Positions 22,935-34,929 of a stretch of 64,000 nt of DNA are shown one piece after another (positions within the stretch are counted from its first letter, which is position 1; each line of letters opens with the position of its first letter). A program made the position numbers and the translations under genes. Below the pieces are notes generated by a model that saw only the letters and a list, made by a program, of their open reading frames with translations, made no database searches and was not told where the DNA came from. The stretch is from the NCBI GenBank assembly GCA_026545765.1, contig JAIFAC010000135.1, positions 62,001 to 126,000 on the forward strand. Reading direction: 5' to 3'. Source of the stretch: Plantago major (lineage: Eukaryota; Streptophyta; Magnoliopsida; Lamiales; Plantaginaceae).

Positions 22935-24842
22935 TTTTGCGATGCATGAGAGCCGTCCACTATCGTCCCCACGCAGCCGCATGATAGTGGTGGAGTCGGG
23001 GCAGTGGTCAACGAGGAGGCTCGATGATCGGAGACAGGTCTCGGATTCTGAGACCCGGGCGAGAGAGCGGCCGTGGCTCTACCGGTCGGCCGGACACATC
23101 TTTGGAGGGCGACCACGGCGATTGTCCCTACCTTGTGTTCGATCCAAACCATCCCAGCGTCACGTGGGACGGCTTGCTGTGATTTTCCCTATTGGTCATG
23201 CGATTAAGTATTATACATTCTTCTTAAATATGTAAAACATAAGCGATAATGATAGTTGACAAGTATAAATTGTTGTACTAAAGTAATATATATTCGTTTC
23301 TTGTATCTTATACATTGACAACTTATGGCCTCGGGAGGTGCACAACAAACTAGGTGACATCTTAGGGCGGAGAAAGAGCCAAGGCGGTGGTGAGTGTTGG
23401 AGCCACATCTCGGGCGCATGAGGGCCGAGTACTTGATGGTGAGGTAAGTTAAAATATAACATTCATTTGTTTGTAATTATAATCGTTTTAATATGAGTGG
23501 TATGTTAGCCCTTGTATGTGAGTGGTATATTAGCCACTTTATTTGGGTGATATGTTAGTCACCATTGTGTTAGTAAATTTTAGGACAATGTGAGTGGTAT
23601 GTTAGCATTTGTATGTGAGTGGTATGTTAGCCACTTTATTTGGGTGATATGTTAGTCACCATTGTGTTAGTAAATTTTAGGACAATGTGAGTGGTATGTT
23701 AGCCACTATATGTGAGTGGTATGTTAGCCACTTTATTTGGGTGATATGTTAGTCACCATTGTGTTAGTAAATTTTAGGACAATGTGAGTGGTATGTTAGC
23801 CACTATATGTGAGTGGTATGTTAGCCACTTTATTTGGGTGATATGTTAGTCACCATATACATTATGTTGTTAGGACATGTATTGACTTTGGATGTTGTAT
23901 GAAATTGGGAATGTAGAAAGTGTACTTCATTCCCGGAGTTGATCCACGGATCTGGCGTTCTGAGGCTATGGGATCAAGCTATCTGAGATATGAATCATGC
24001 GTGGAAGGCCATTCGGGATCGGTGGCCCAATCCCTCCACAGTTGATGCGTGAGTGGGCCATTTGGGATGCCTACTCTGGCCGAACGATGTCCGGGCGTTG
24101 CTTGGACAGCAAGCGAGCAAGGCATCGTCTGGCGGGAAGGGCGTTCACCACCTTGAGGCGATCTCATCGCGATTATTATCAATCGGTGTATATATGTGTT
24201 TTGCAATCTAGCATTACGTGTATATATGAAGTCTCTGCGCTCTATTACTTGTAGATGATAAATTGTTGACTAGATCTGGTTTGATTCGGTGGCACGGGAG
24301 GTGACATCCAGTATGCCATCTTCAAGAAGGCCAAGCGGAAGGCGGTATGGACCATTGCCGGGCCTCGTCTATCTTGATATGTTTATGTTGCTTAAAGTTC
24401 ATATTTGTACACTATTACAAGTTACTTTTTAAAAGCGATGGCGATCATGATATATCTGCTATTTACGATTTGGTGAGGTTGATGCTTTCGGTGGCGAGGC
24501 GGGGACGAGATGGGTGATGTGTTGTCAGCGAACAAGTTGACAACATCTTCTAGAGGTCGACAAACCGGACAAGAAAGGGCGAATATATGGACTCGGGAGC
24601 CTCGGTTTGCATCTGGCTGGTCCGGTGCTCCTCATCATCATCCCAACAATCCAGACGTCCGGTTTACACAGGACGGTCTCGGAAATGGTGCGATCGCGGT
24701 CCGAAACGAGTTGCTCGGCTAACTCGAAGATGGAGCAACAAAGGGACGCGATGGGCGACACGCCGAGAACAAAGGGAGGAACGGCGCCTTGATTCTGAAT
24801 GGGCGATTCATGTCGATTCGCCATCACCCACCACCCGTCGAT
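22935..24842 (+). pseudogene. Possible remnants of a tnpA-like gene in the CACTA element
   Basis: Several GC-richer patches (22942-23200, 23990-24170, 24290-24365, 24500-24840) stand out from the AT-rich remainder and have short open frames rich in Arg, Gly, Trp and Gln. Placement after the transposase-associated domain and before the 3' subterminal repeats is where En/Spm elements keep tnpA or a plant Ptta/En/Spm transposase-like exon. No motif is good enough to prove it. The patches are separated by AT-rich intron-like DNA and a minisatellite. Confidence 0.35.
23490..23853. repeat. 97-bp minisatellite inside the CACTA element, about 3.8 copies
   Basis: Units start with GTGAGTGGTATGTTAGC at 23590, 23687 and 23784, and a partial unit lies to the left, so the period is exactly 97 bp. 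Each unit itself contains two GAGTGGTATGTTAGCC words and one TGATATGTTAGTCACC word. Units are nearly identical, which points to recent expansion. Confidence 0.95.
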
Positions 24843-25017
24843 AGCTAGTTATGTATCGTATGTTGGATTTTTTCATATTTACACTTGTTTGGATAATTTC
24901 TCCATTCGAATATTACTTTTTATTCATTGAAACATTTTCCGTATTATTGATTTATTATCGAACATTATATTGATTAAATAGGTGAACTACGAAAAATAGG
25001 ATTAATATGAAATAAAT

Positions 25018-25376
25018 AGTGGCGGAATTCACGATGGCGGAATTAGTGACGGAATTTCAAATTCCGTCACTAGTCCAATTAAAATATTTAGCGACGGATA
25101 GAATCTATCCGTCGCTAAATATAGCGACGGATAGATTCTATCCGTCGCTAAATATGACGACGGATAGATTCTATCTGTCTCTAAATATGACGACGGATAG
25201 AATCTATCCGTCGTTATATTTCGGAATTAAAAAAAAAAAAATTGGTCGAACATATAATCCATCGTCGATCCGTCGCGAATTGAATGCGGATTAATATCCG
25301 TCACCAGCTCCGGCGACGGATTTTCTATCCGTCGCCGGTAGGCGACGGATAGGCTGTGACGGATCTATCCGTCGCT
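25018..25376. repeat. Right subterminal palindromic repeats of the CACTA element
   Basis: GCGACGGATAGA...ATCTATCCGTCGC pairs are repeated about five times, mirroring the left end. Some copies have drifted (GACGACGGAT, TCTGTCTC). Confidence 0.85.
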
Positions 25377-28300
25377 CTGAACCAATTTTATAGTGAAAGA
25401 ACACAAAGAATTTTACGTGGTTCAATTGAATTGCTTCAATCTACATCCACGGAGAATCGACGATTTTATTGCTCTTTGAGTATCTCAACTACAATCTAGT
25501 TACAGAGAATTGAAATGAATTACAGCCTGAATTCACTATACAAAACTCACAACAACAGCTCAAATAACCGCTCTCAATCACGGAAGCGAAAAAGCGAAAT
25601 CGATACTAGGAATTGATCAAAACTACTCGGAAAGTTCTTACGCTCTTTATATCAATGAAGATGATGAATAACGGCCCAAGAAGCAGGAACCATCCGATCA
25701 TAACAGCCAGCCTTCAATCCAACGGATGGCACAAAATCGCATAACTACTAACGCGTAGAAAACACGTTTCTTCTGCCGCCTTAAACAAAAAACAACTTCA
25801 GAAAATAACAAAACAATCCCTGAACTTCTGAAACTATTCAAAACAACCCCAAAACATTCACAGATCTCCACCTTGTTGAGAATAACCTTCAGAAGCAACA
25901 ACACATCTCATTTTCTCTTATTTACCACCATCTAATCACCTGACAGCGGCATCAGTACTCTGTACTTTGATCTTCAATCATTTCTAATCCCAACTAAACT
26001 TAAACAATGATTGAATTTAGCTGGAATCAGTGGCTTTGTCATCATATCTGCTGCATTGACAACAGTTGAGACCTTTGCTATCTTTACTTCATCTTTCTCT
26101 ATGATATCTCTGACAAAATGCAACCTTACATCAATGTGCTTGGACCTTTCATGAAACATTTCATGTTTTGTGAGATATATAGCACTCGACTATCACTCGA
26201 AGATAGTGACTCCTTGTTTTAATCGAACTCATTTATAATACCTTTCAACCATAGTGCTTCTTTCCACGACTTTGAATGGCCATGTATTACGATTAGGTTG
26301 TTGACAAAGCAACCACATTCTGTAAATTTGATTTCCAACTAACAGCTGATCCATACAATGAGAAGATATAACCTGACTGAGATCTTCTATTATCAAGATT
26401 GGCAGCATAATCTGCATCAACATAGCCCAGTATAGGATATGTAAACCACTTCTTATCTCTGCAGAACTTGATTCCAATGTCTAGAGATCCCTTAGGATAT
26501 CTCAATATACACTTTACTGCATCCCAATGGTATTCTCCAGGATTGAACATATATCTACTGGTAACACTAATTGCATAAGCAACATCTGGCCTGCTGCATA
26601 CCATTGCATACATTATACTTCCAATAGCATTTGCATAAGGGATTTTACTCATATGCTCCACCTTTCGGTGTTTTTGCTATTTTCCGGTGAGAGCACGAAA
26701 TCTTTGAGCTAAAGGAATCTACTTGATTTGCATTCATGCATATGAAACCTCTGCAAAACCTTCTTTTAAGTAATCACCTTGATTGACTTAAGTGTACCGA
26801 GTTTTCTATCTCTGAGGATATCCATACCAAGAATTCTTCTTGCATTTCCCAAATCTTTCATTTCAAATCTATTGCTCAGTTGCTTCTTTACCTGCTGTAA
26901 CTCTTCAACACTGCTGCTGGCAATCAACATGTCATCTACATACAAGAGTAGATATGTAATGACATGAGATTCCTCTTTCTTTAGATAAACACAGCTGTCA
27001 AACATTGATTTTATAAAACCAATTTCTTCCATATAATCACTGAATTTTACGTACCCTTATGCAGGACTTTGTTTAAGTCCATATAGTGATTTCTTCAGCA
27101 GGCACACCTTATCTTCATTCTCAGGTAGAATAAATCCCTCAGGCTGAGCCATATAAATGGTTTCTTCAAGATCACCATGCAGAAAAGCTGTTTTAACATC
27201 TAATTGTTGTAGCTCCAAATCAAATTGAGTTACTATACTCAGTAACAGCTTTATTGAGGTATGTTTGACCACTGGTGAGAATATATCATTGTAATCTACA
27301 CCCTCTTTCTGAGTGAAGCCTCTAGCCACCAATCTGGCCTTATATCTCACTTGTTCTGTGGTATTAACCTCAATTTTCCTCTTATATATCCATTTACAGC
27401 TCACTATTCTCTTGTTGGCTGGTTTATTAACTAATTCCCAAGTCTTGTTCTTCTCAAGAGATAGTAACTCTTCCTGCATAGCAATTAACCATTCTTGCTT
27501 CTGAGCACATGTACTAGCTTCTTTAAAATCTTGAGGCTCTTGATATTCAATGTCATGACATGTGCTTAGAGAGAAAGCTACCATGTTACTGAAACCATAC
27601 ATATTTGTTGTCTTGTATTGTCTCTTCTCTCTATCTCTGGTCAACTGAAAATTTCTTATTTCATCAGTGACCACATGAACTACCTTCCTTCTTGAGTAGT
27701 TTCTTTTTACCTCTACAGGTTGAGAAACTTGATTTGATCTTTGTGTTGCATATGCATTTGTTGTGTTGTTTGGGCTCTGTGGTGCATTGTTCATAGCAGG
27801 TGATCTCAGAGATGTGCTAACTCTCACAGGCGAATTCTGAGTTGAATCATTACTAGTTGAGTTTACTGGCAATTCTGTACCACTGAAGTCTTGTGGTATA
27901 TGATAGTCACTAACAACTTCATGATTTTCCCTTGTTTGCTCATTAATTCTCATGAGCTCCACCTCAATCTCAGAGTCCTTGAAGCTATGCATATCAGTAG
28001 TGAGATGTTGATTTTTATTCTTGTAAGGAAACACAAACTCCTCAAACATTACATCTCTGCTAATTATAACTTTCTGAGACTTCTTCTCAATACACCACAG
28101 CTTGTACCCTTTCACACCTTTAGGATAGCCAATAAAGATGCATTTCAGTGCCCTGGGGTCAAGCTTATCCTGTCTGACATGCACATATGCCAGGCAACCA
28201 AACACTCTCAGGTGTGAGTAATCCTTTAAACCACCATACCACAGCTCATCTGGTGTTTTCATTTGAATAGCTGATGAAGGGGTTTTATTAACTAGATAAC

Positions 28301-30234
28301 ATACTGTGGAAACAGCTTCTCCCCAAAATGATTTTGGTACACCAGACTGAAACATTATACACCTTGTTCTTTCCAATAGTGTTCTATTCATTCTTTCAAC
28401 AAGGCCATTTTGTTATGGTGCGCCTGGTGTGGTTCTGTGCCTCTTTATGCCTTTCTCACTGCAGAAATTGTTGAAATCTCTTGATAGAAACTCTAAGCCA
28501 TTATCAGTCCTCAATATTTTGACTTTAAGATTCTTCTCATTCTCAACTTCTGCACACCACTCCTTAAACTTAGAGAATGCATCACTTTTGTGTTTCAACA
28601 CATATACCCACACTCTCCTAGTGTAGTCATCTATAAGAGACATGAAATATCTGCCACCACCATTTGTTTGTACTGTAGCAGGTCCCCATAGATCTGAATG
28701 AATATAATCTAGGGGTGCTTCACTTGTATGGCTACCAGTTGGAAAAGGTTGTCTCTTAGCTTTACTCAGAATGCATTGTTCACAGGGCTTAAGTTTATCA
28801 ACTTTACTGGTGTCAAAAACTTGTTTCTTATGTAATTCAAGCAGACCTTTCTCACTAACATGAGCCATTCTCTTATGCCACAATTCAGTGTCATCCACAC
28901 TAGTTACATGTACATCACCTGTGATCACTTTACACTTCATGTAGTAGAGTTTATTTCTCCTAACACCACTCGTGATGAGATGCATTTTTATTGAACCTTT
29001 GTAAGCATGCCATTTTCAGAGCTAAACTTGAAACCTTTGCTCTCTAAAGTGCCAAGAGAAATTAAATTTCTTCTGAGTTCGGGTATATACCTGACATCTG
29101 TGAGTAGCTTCACAGAATTATCACTCATCTGCAGTTTAATGTCACATGTTCCTTGTATGCTGCAAATCATGTCATTTCCCAGCATTACAGTGCCTCCATA
29201 GCTGGCATCTAACCTTGAGAACCATTCCTTGTATGGACAAATGTGGAAAGAACATCCAGAGTCCAGAATCCACTCATCACTAGCTTGTTCATCAGTGATA
29301 TTCAGTACCTCTCCATCAAACACTGCATTGCTTGTATATTCATGTATAGAGTTGTTTCCTTGATTGTTGAGCTTCTGTTTCTTTAACAAGAAACAATTAT
29401 TCTTAAGATGGCCTTGTTTCTTGCAGTGATGACAAATTCTTGTCTCTCTATTCACATTTGCAGCAGAAGCAGGGGCTCTATTCCTCACATCCTTGTTGAA
29501 TTTATTTTTCTGAAACTGTTGTTGAGGCTTTGACTTGTGGAAATTGCTCCTAATCATTAGACCCTCACCAGATGCACTTCCACCATTTGCTTGACTTCTT
29601 TGCATTTCCTTTTGCCTTATCAGGCATTGAACTTCTTCCAATGTCAGTTTCTTTTGACCTGTAAATGCTATAGCATCTCTAATACTCTCATATGACTTAG
29701 GAAGAGAGTTTAGTAGAATTATAGCCTTGTCTTCATCAGGTAGTGGAGTTTCTTCAATATTATCCAGATCATTCAAGGTTTTGTTGAATGAAGCAAGTTT
29801 CAAGAATGCTCCGATCTTCATTCATCTTATAAAAGTAGTTGAGATTTCATATATAATCTTCTAGCCAATGATGGTATACGATACAGCGAATCAAGCTTCT
29901 CCCAAAGCGCTTTCATTTGTTTTCTCCTTAGCAACTTCTCGTAGTTGCTCATCTCCTAGACTTCGATGGGATCGTTACGGCTTTGGTTTGGGCGACAAAG
30001 TTTTGTACTCCAAATCGGTAAAAGTCCGTAAGTTAACTTTGAGGAAAAAGTCCCTTCTCTACACCTTCCTGAAACAGACTCGACTCCATCTTGACCTGCC
30101 ATAGTGCAAAATCATTCGTACCAACAAACTTGTCGATATCAAACTTCGCATAACCCATAGTTGATTTTCACACGGCGATGAAACAATCGAATACTCCTCC
30201 GATCACCTCCGAGTTTTCCACAGACGGCGCCACT

Positions 30235-30778
30235 TGTTAAGTATTCAATCAAAAACGCACAACCGATCAACTAACAATCAATCACCAATACGCAAACACA
30301 CACAAAGAACACAAAGAATTTTACGTGGTTCAATTGAATTGCTTCAATCTACATCCACGGAGAATCGATGATTTTATTGCTCTTTGAGTATCTCAACTAC
30401 AAGCTAGTTACAGAGAATTGAAATGAATTACAACCTGAATTCACTATACAAAACTCACAACAACAGCTCAAATAACCGCTCTCAATCACAGAGAAACGAA
30501 ACACTGAAATCTGATACTAGGAATTGATCAAAAACTACTCAACAAAGTTCTTCTGCTCTGTTTTATATCAATGAAGGTGATGAATAACGGCCCAAGAAGC
30601 AGGAACCATCCGATCATAACAGCCAGCCTTCAATCCAACGGATGGCACAAAATCGCATAACTACTAACTCGTAGAAAACACGTTTCTTCTGCCGCCTTAA
30701 ACAAAAAACAACTTCAGAAAATAACAAAACAATCCCTGAACTTCTGAAACTATTCGAAACAACCCCAAAACATTCACA
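30235..30778 (-). repeat. Right LTR of the copia element, with the empty CACTA site
   Basis: A 544-bp repeat matching the two pieces of the left LTR. It keeps the uninterrupted sequence ACACACAAAGAACAC around 30298-30312, where the left copy holds the CACTA element. In the direction of the element it is the 5' LTR. Confidence 0.95.
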
Positions 30779-30979
30779 ATTACAATTTTTTGTTTTGTTT
30801 TCGCTTGATATGAGTTTGCATCGAGTCTCTTATGGAGAGTCCATAAAGTCCTATCGGAATCATAAAACGCACTTGCAAACACATTTTCACGGGTTAGAGA
30901 AAATAAGTACATTCATGGCTGTAAAAAGTAAGCACCTTCCAGGGAAGATCCCACCCAACAGAATAAGCCACATCAAATA

Positions 30980-31480
30980 TTGCAAAGATTAACCTATGCA
31001 AATCAACGAAATTTTCCCCAACCCCTCTACGAACTCTAAACTAAGCAATCGAACAACGGGCAACAATCGAACAATCAACACAACGATTAACGTGGTTCGG
31101 TTTTCACCTACATCCACGAGATTACGGACTTTCACTATCATCAACAAAGAACAGATTACAAGGATGAATCAACATGAATTTCAAGCTTCTCAAGCTACTC
31201 TATTTTCTTCCTAACTGCCTTCTAATAAAATCTAAGAATTGTTCTACAAGAAAGTGAATTACAACAATGATTATGAGCTAAGACAATTACAAGATGCTTA
31301 TATACTCCAATCCGTCAATAACCGCTTCCAATTTGATGAGAACCGATTTTTGCAAGTTAGTTACGCAAGTAACAAATTTTCCCTCTTCAGATTACCAAAG
31401 CCAATCAGATTAAGACACGTCATCACATCTTGTCAGCACCAAACACAATCACGTGTTCCGATAACCTGATAACACGATCT
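30980..31480 (-). mobile_element. LTR-like copia fragment, possibly a solo LTR
   Basis: The stretch has the same layout as the neighbouring copia LTR on the minus strand: ACGTGGTTC followed by CTACATCCACG at about 31090-31120, then GATTACAAGG and AATTTCAAGC. The sequence is clearly diverged and borders or target duplications were not found. A fossil fragment of a related copia family is the best guess. Confidence 0.35.
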
Positions 31481-31617
31481 TCAACTTTCTTCGTTATCCA
31501 GGTGTTACCATGCCTTACCTTTCCTTAATAGACATCAAACTAAACTAACTAGCTCACAAATATGAAGAGAGGATTCTTACAAGTTTGCTGAAAAGAAAGA
31601 ACCATTCCTTTCAAATG

Positions 31618-31678
31618 CTCCATCCGTCCCGATTTCTTAGAAGTTTACTGAAATATGAATTTCTACGAACGGATGGAG
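31618..31678. mobile_element. Very short Stowaway-like MITE (61 bp)
   Basis: CTCCATCCGTCCCGAT at the left faces GAACGGATGGAG at the right, followed by TA. The termini match the Stowaway consensus, but the element is almost only its terminal repeats, so it is an internally deleted copy. Confidence 0.6.
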
Positions 31679-32336
31679 TATTATTAAAACACACTTTCTT
31701 TGAATAACACCCAAGTGCTCGGAGGTGGAGCTAAAAGGTGCGGGTGCCCCCACCCCAAATTCGCTTTGCAGCGTTCCGTTCAAAGAAGATGTTTATCAAT
31801 GCATCCAAGATTAAGAAGAAACTTTCATATGTTGGACTGTTGGAGTAGGCATGTCACTTGGCATGTTTATCCTTTATTGTCATCAAAACTTAATTGTTTG
31901 ATAGTATCAACATTATGTTTTGGACATGACTAATCCTCTGAGCTCCAAAGTTGACCATCAATAACAATTTATAATAGCTTACCTCTATAGGGGAGATAGT
32001 TTTACTCGGTTGCACATGGTTTTTAACTTGCGATAATTGATCGAGATCTCATACTTGGTACCATGAATCATAAGCACCTTAAGTTCAAGAAATACAAAAT
32101 TGTCAATAGATGCCAAGTATTTGAATCAAAAGCAACTGGTTAAGAGCACACAGAAAAAGGTACAAGTATCATTTCATAACAACTCTCGTCCGTTCATAGA
32201 CTCGTTCCTCATTACAAACTTTGCTCTGAAAACCTACACACTTGCTTGGCCAGGAAAAGGCTACGGGTTGTTTATTACGGATGATTACTCTTCAAGGCTA
32301 CTGGTTGTTTGTTACGGATTCGTCTCAGGCTGCTAC

Positions 32337-34670
32337 TTACTGGTGTAAACTCCAGTCTATCCAATTGGTTTCACTTCCAACTCGTGGGATGCTGTTAACT
32401 CTTGAATACAGATCAACCTTGAAGTTAGCCCCACATTGCTCCTTCACTGTCAACTCTTGGCATTGCCCTCAGCTTATTCATCGGATGCTCGAAGCTCATT
32501 AGTCCTGATTCACTGTGGAATATGCATCCTGCAACACCAAATTTTAATTACATTAAATGGTTCTAACTTCGTCTGCTACAATGCTGAATTGATTTCAGTA
32601 TCATTATGTTACCTGCTGGAAATGGAGCAAAGGATTTGGCACAGCCAGCTTTAATCACTTGTAGGTCATCGGATATAACCACCGAACCATCCGCAGCAAT
32701 ACCCCAGTATAACTTCACACCACCATCAGATCCCTGAATGAATTATACTTGTCAATGCAATGCAAAATAAAAATCTAGTAGCTGAAACAATAATGCTATT
32801 AACACTCTTATGTTCCTGTGTATCAAGATAGATGCTCATCTAGACCAGTTTTACTAGTGCGGTTTACCTAGCTTGCATTATCGCATTGTTTACAAACTAT
32901 TACGTGACCCTAGGGGTTACCCCTTCGTACCCAAAGAGTAACAAATGCTGGTTCCCAACATCATTTAAAAATTCAGTGAATCGATTCAAGGGAGCTCAAG
33001 AATAAAAGGTTGCATACCAATGCAGTGAAAGCAGTTCCATCCTTGCTGTCATAGACAACAAAAGCAAAACTCCCCTCAAGATCTTTAATAACTTGGTCAG
33101 CCGGATAAGGACCACGGTCACGCAACGTCCTGTAAGCCTCAATCACAAGCATAGCCTCATTTGCATTTCTTGACAAACCATACTGCCTTATTTGCGCACA
33201 CAGATTGTTCAAAGTGCCCAGAAAGACACAGTAAATGCCATCATACGCACAGAACAACCTACAAGAAAACCGATAACCAAAATACCATCTCAATCAACTG
33301 TTTATTCTATAATCTCTATAAACAAGGGCTAAGAAACATTAACATGATCAGTAAATTTCGACACTCATTAATTCGCTACTTACAGACACCCTATGAAATA
33401 CTCCCCAACTATCCAGTCTTCAACTCAAAACACAATTCTTTTAACTTTTTCATTATTCGAACAGTATTTAGTTAGCTTGATCCCATACCACTATTAAGTT
33501 TTACTGAATTTCTCCATAGTACAAGTAACAAACTGAACAATGACTTCAATGCTGGCTGGATGTAGTAGCTTGCAAGAGCCCCCAAAAGCCGAAACGTCAG
33601 AGCGGTTACCAGGGACTACGTCTTCATATTTACTGATTTAGTTTTGGAATCACAAAAATGCACTACTACTCCTCCGCCACGCATAACTTCATACATTTGT
33701 CATTTTTAACCGTCGCAGAACTTCATACATTAAAAACAAAACAGGAAGCTACCCACACCAAACAAATACTCCTCCAATTTATTTTATAAGACGTTCTAGC
33801 ATTTACACAGAAATTAAGAAATAATCTGATCTTCAACAATATCTTGGTTTACTCACTTAAACCACAATTAATTTATACTACTACTAGATTAACTTTTCCA
33901 CAGTACATCAACTTGGATTATGTGCATATATGAAATGGAAGGGTAATTGTGTACTCCCCAAGAAGAAATAAATGAGCTTGCTTTTAATCAAGTCCAAAAC
34001 GTCTTATAAAAACTAAATGGAAGAAAAGCCAAAACGTCTTATAAATAAAATCGGAGAGAGTAATATACGTTCTCAACTTTATATCCAAATTAAACATTTT
34101 TCTCACATTTTAATATGTTATTATTACTATAATTTAATTTTAACTTTTCACACACAAACCGGATGTATGAATATCTCGGAGGTATCATTTAAGCGAATTG
34201 AGAGTGCCCTATTTAGTTATATACCCTGATGCTTGGATAGCTAGATTCCTTTTACAAACATGTTTAAATTTGTTAAATCACTATTTTTAAACTGCAACTC
34301 AAAATTCCAGTAAGAATCACAGATCAAAAGAGTAACTCTGTAGCAAAACAGTATAAAGTTGGAAACTTTGTTCAAGAATGAACATACATGACTATAGGAG
34401 CGATGAATAAAGTAACAAGATCAAAGATGAAGAGGTGCAAAAGTACCTTTGGGTTCGATTAAGAAAGGAGTCGTTATCAGGACGAACATAAGCAAGAACA
34501 GCAGCATCACCAAAGTTCATAGAAAAAGCGTTAGCTGGATGAGCAGAAAGGAACTCCTTGAGCGTTTCTTCAGGACTCTTGGGAACGCTCTTTGAACCTG
34601 TTCTCTGAGAAGCAGGGCTTTTCAGCTCTTCAGGTGGATGAGCAAACGCCTTGTGAAATATAGCCAACAT
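32337..34670 (-). CDS. TSJT1-like / aluminium-induced protein (YGL and LRDR motifs)
   Basis: Four exons on the minus strand: 34447-34670, 33018-33258, 32613-32733 and 32337-32528. The start MLAIFHKAFAHPPEEL is diagnostic for this family, which has a class-II glutamine-amidotransferase-like (Ntn) fold. The name-giving motifs RQYGL and TLRDRGPYPADQV are in exon 2, followed by LEGSFAFVVYD; exon 3 has YWGIAADGSVVISDD. The family responds to aluminium, auxin, sugar starvation and senescence; its biochemical role is unknown. As sequenced, two bases are missing around 32433-32438 (ATGTGGGGCT where ATG TGT GGG GCT is expected). Restoring them gives 259 residues, close to the usual 250. It is probably a consensus error, less likely a C-terminal truncation. 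Confidence 0.92.
33779..34060. mobile_element. Stowaway-like MITE in the first intron of the TSJT1-like gene
   Basis: TA-flanked element of about 280 bp. Left end CTCCTCCAATTTATTTTATA with AGACGT; right end, on the other strand, CTCTCTCCGATTTTATTTAT with AAGACGT. The right terminal motif AAAACGTCTTATAAA occurs twice, about 40 bp apart. It lies wholly within intron 1 (33259-34446). Confidence 0.75.
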
Positions 34671-34768
34671 CTTTCCTTTTCGTTTCCTGTATCTAAAATG
34701 AAATCTGATTCACTGTTTTTGTTCACTAAAAACTGAAAATGGGAAATTTGGGCTTGGACAAGAAGATG

Positions 34769-34780
34769 TATATATATATA
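34769..34780 (-). promoter_or_regulatory. TATA box of the TSJT1-like gene
   Basis: A TATATATATATA run lies about 100 bases upstream of the start codon on the minus strand, a normal distance for a plant TATA box with a short leader. Confidence 0.55.
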
Positions 34781-34929
34781 GTATGGAGTGGTAATGAGGT
34801 AAATTAACACATTTGTCTGATCAGATTGAGTCATGGACACGAGGTTGAGTAATGTTTGGATAAGGATTGGAGTGTTGTTTTCTCGTACTTCAATGCTGCC
34901 TGTGTTTATCCATTTGCACACTTTTCTGT

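Larger units (their letters stand above)
20576..25395. mobile_element. CACTA (En/Spm) transposon, 4.8 kb, non-autonomous or decayed
   Basis: The ends are CACTACAAGAAAATCAG and, on the other strand, CACTATAAAATTGGTTC. They are flanked by the 3-bp duplication AAA (20573-20575 and 25396-25398), as expected for CACTA elements. The matching place in the other copia LTR (AAA at 30304-30306) is uninterrupted, which proves the insertion and its borders. Both ends carry subterminal GCGACGGAT/ATCCGTCGC inverted motifs. Inside are two copies of a transposase-associated domain, a 97-bp minisatellite and GC-richer possible tnpA remnants. I find no tnp2-type transposase, so it probably cannot move by itself. 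It is younger than the copia element it sits in. Confidence 0.95.
20504..25862 (-). repeat. Left LTR of the copia element, split by the CACTA insertion
   Basis: LTR sequence occupies 20504-20575 and 25399-25862, about 536 bp in all. It aligns along its whole length with the right LTR. The 4.8 kb between the two pieces is the CACTA element plus one extra copy of AAA. Confidence 0.93.
20504..30778 (-). mobile_element. Ty1/copia LTR retroelement, broken, with a nested CACTA
   Basis: The element lies on the minus strand between perfect 5-bp target duplications ATTAC (20499-20503 and 30779-30783). Both LTRs run TGTTAAG...ATTCACA. The left LTR is interrupted by a CACTA transposon; without it the element is about 5.4 kb. 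A primer-binding-site-like TGGCGCC lies just inside the right LTR and a purine-rich AAGGTGGAGAT just inside the left one. Between them, from right to left, come gag with a CCHC zinc knuckle, protease (WILDSGCSFHICP), integrase, reverse transcriptase with YVDDM, and RNase H. This is the copia order, perhaps the Tork/Tnt1 lineage. It is broken, with about five or more breaks. By eye the LTRs differ at about 4% of sites, which suggests an insertion one to two million years old under commonly used plant rates. Confidence 0.95.

Noticed and set aside
23480-23860. CRISPR-like spacing of repeats
   Set aside because: The whole 97-bp unit is repeated, so there are no unique spacers. It is a minisatellite in a plant transposon.
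29868-30104. Plus-strand open frame over the copia gag region
   Set aside because: It is antisense to recognisable gag sequence and therefore a shadow.
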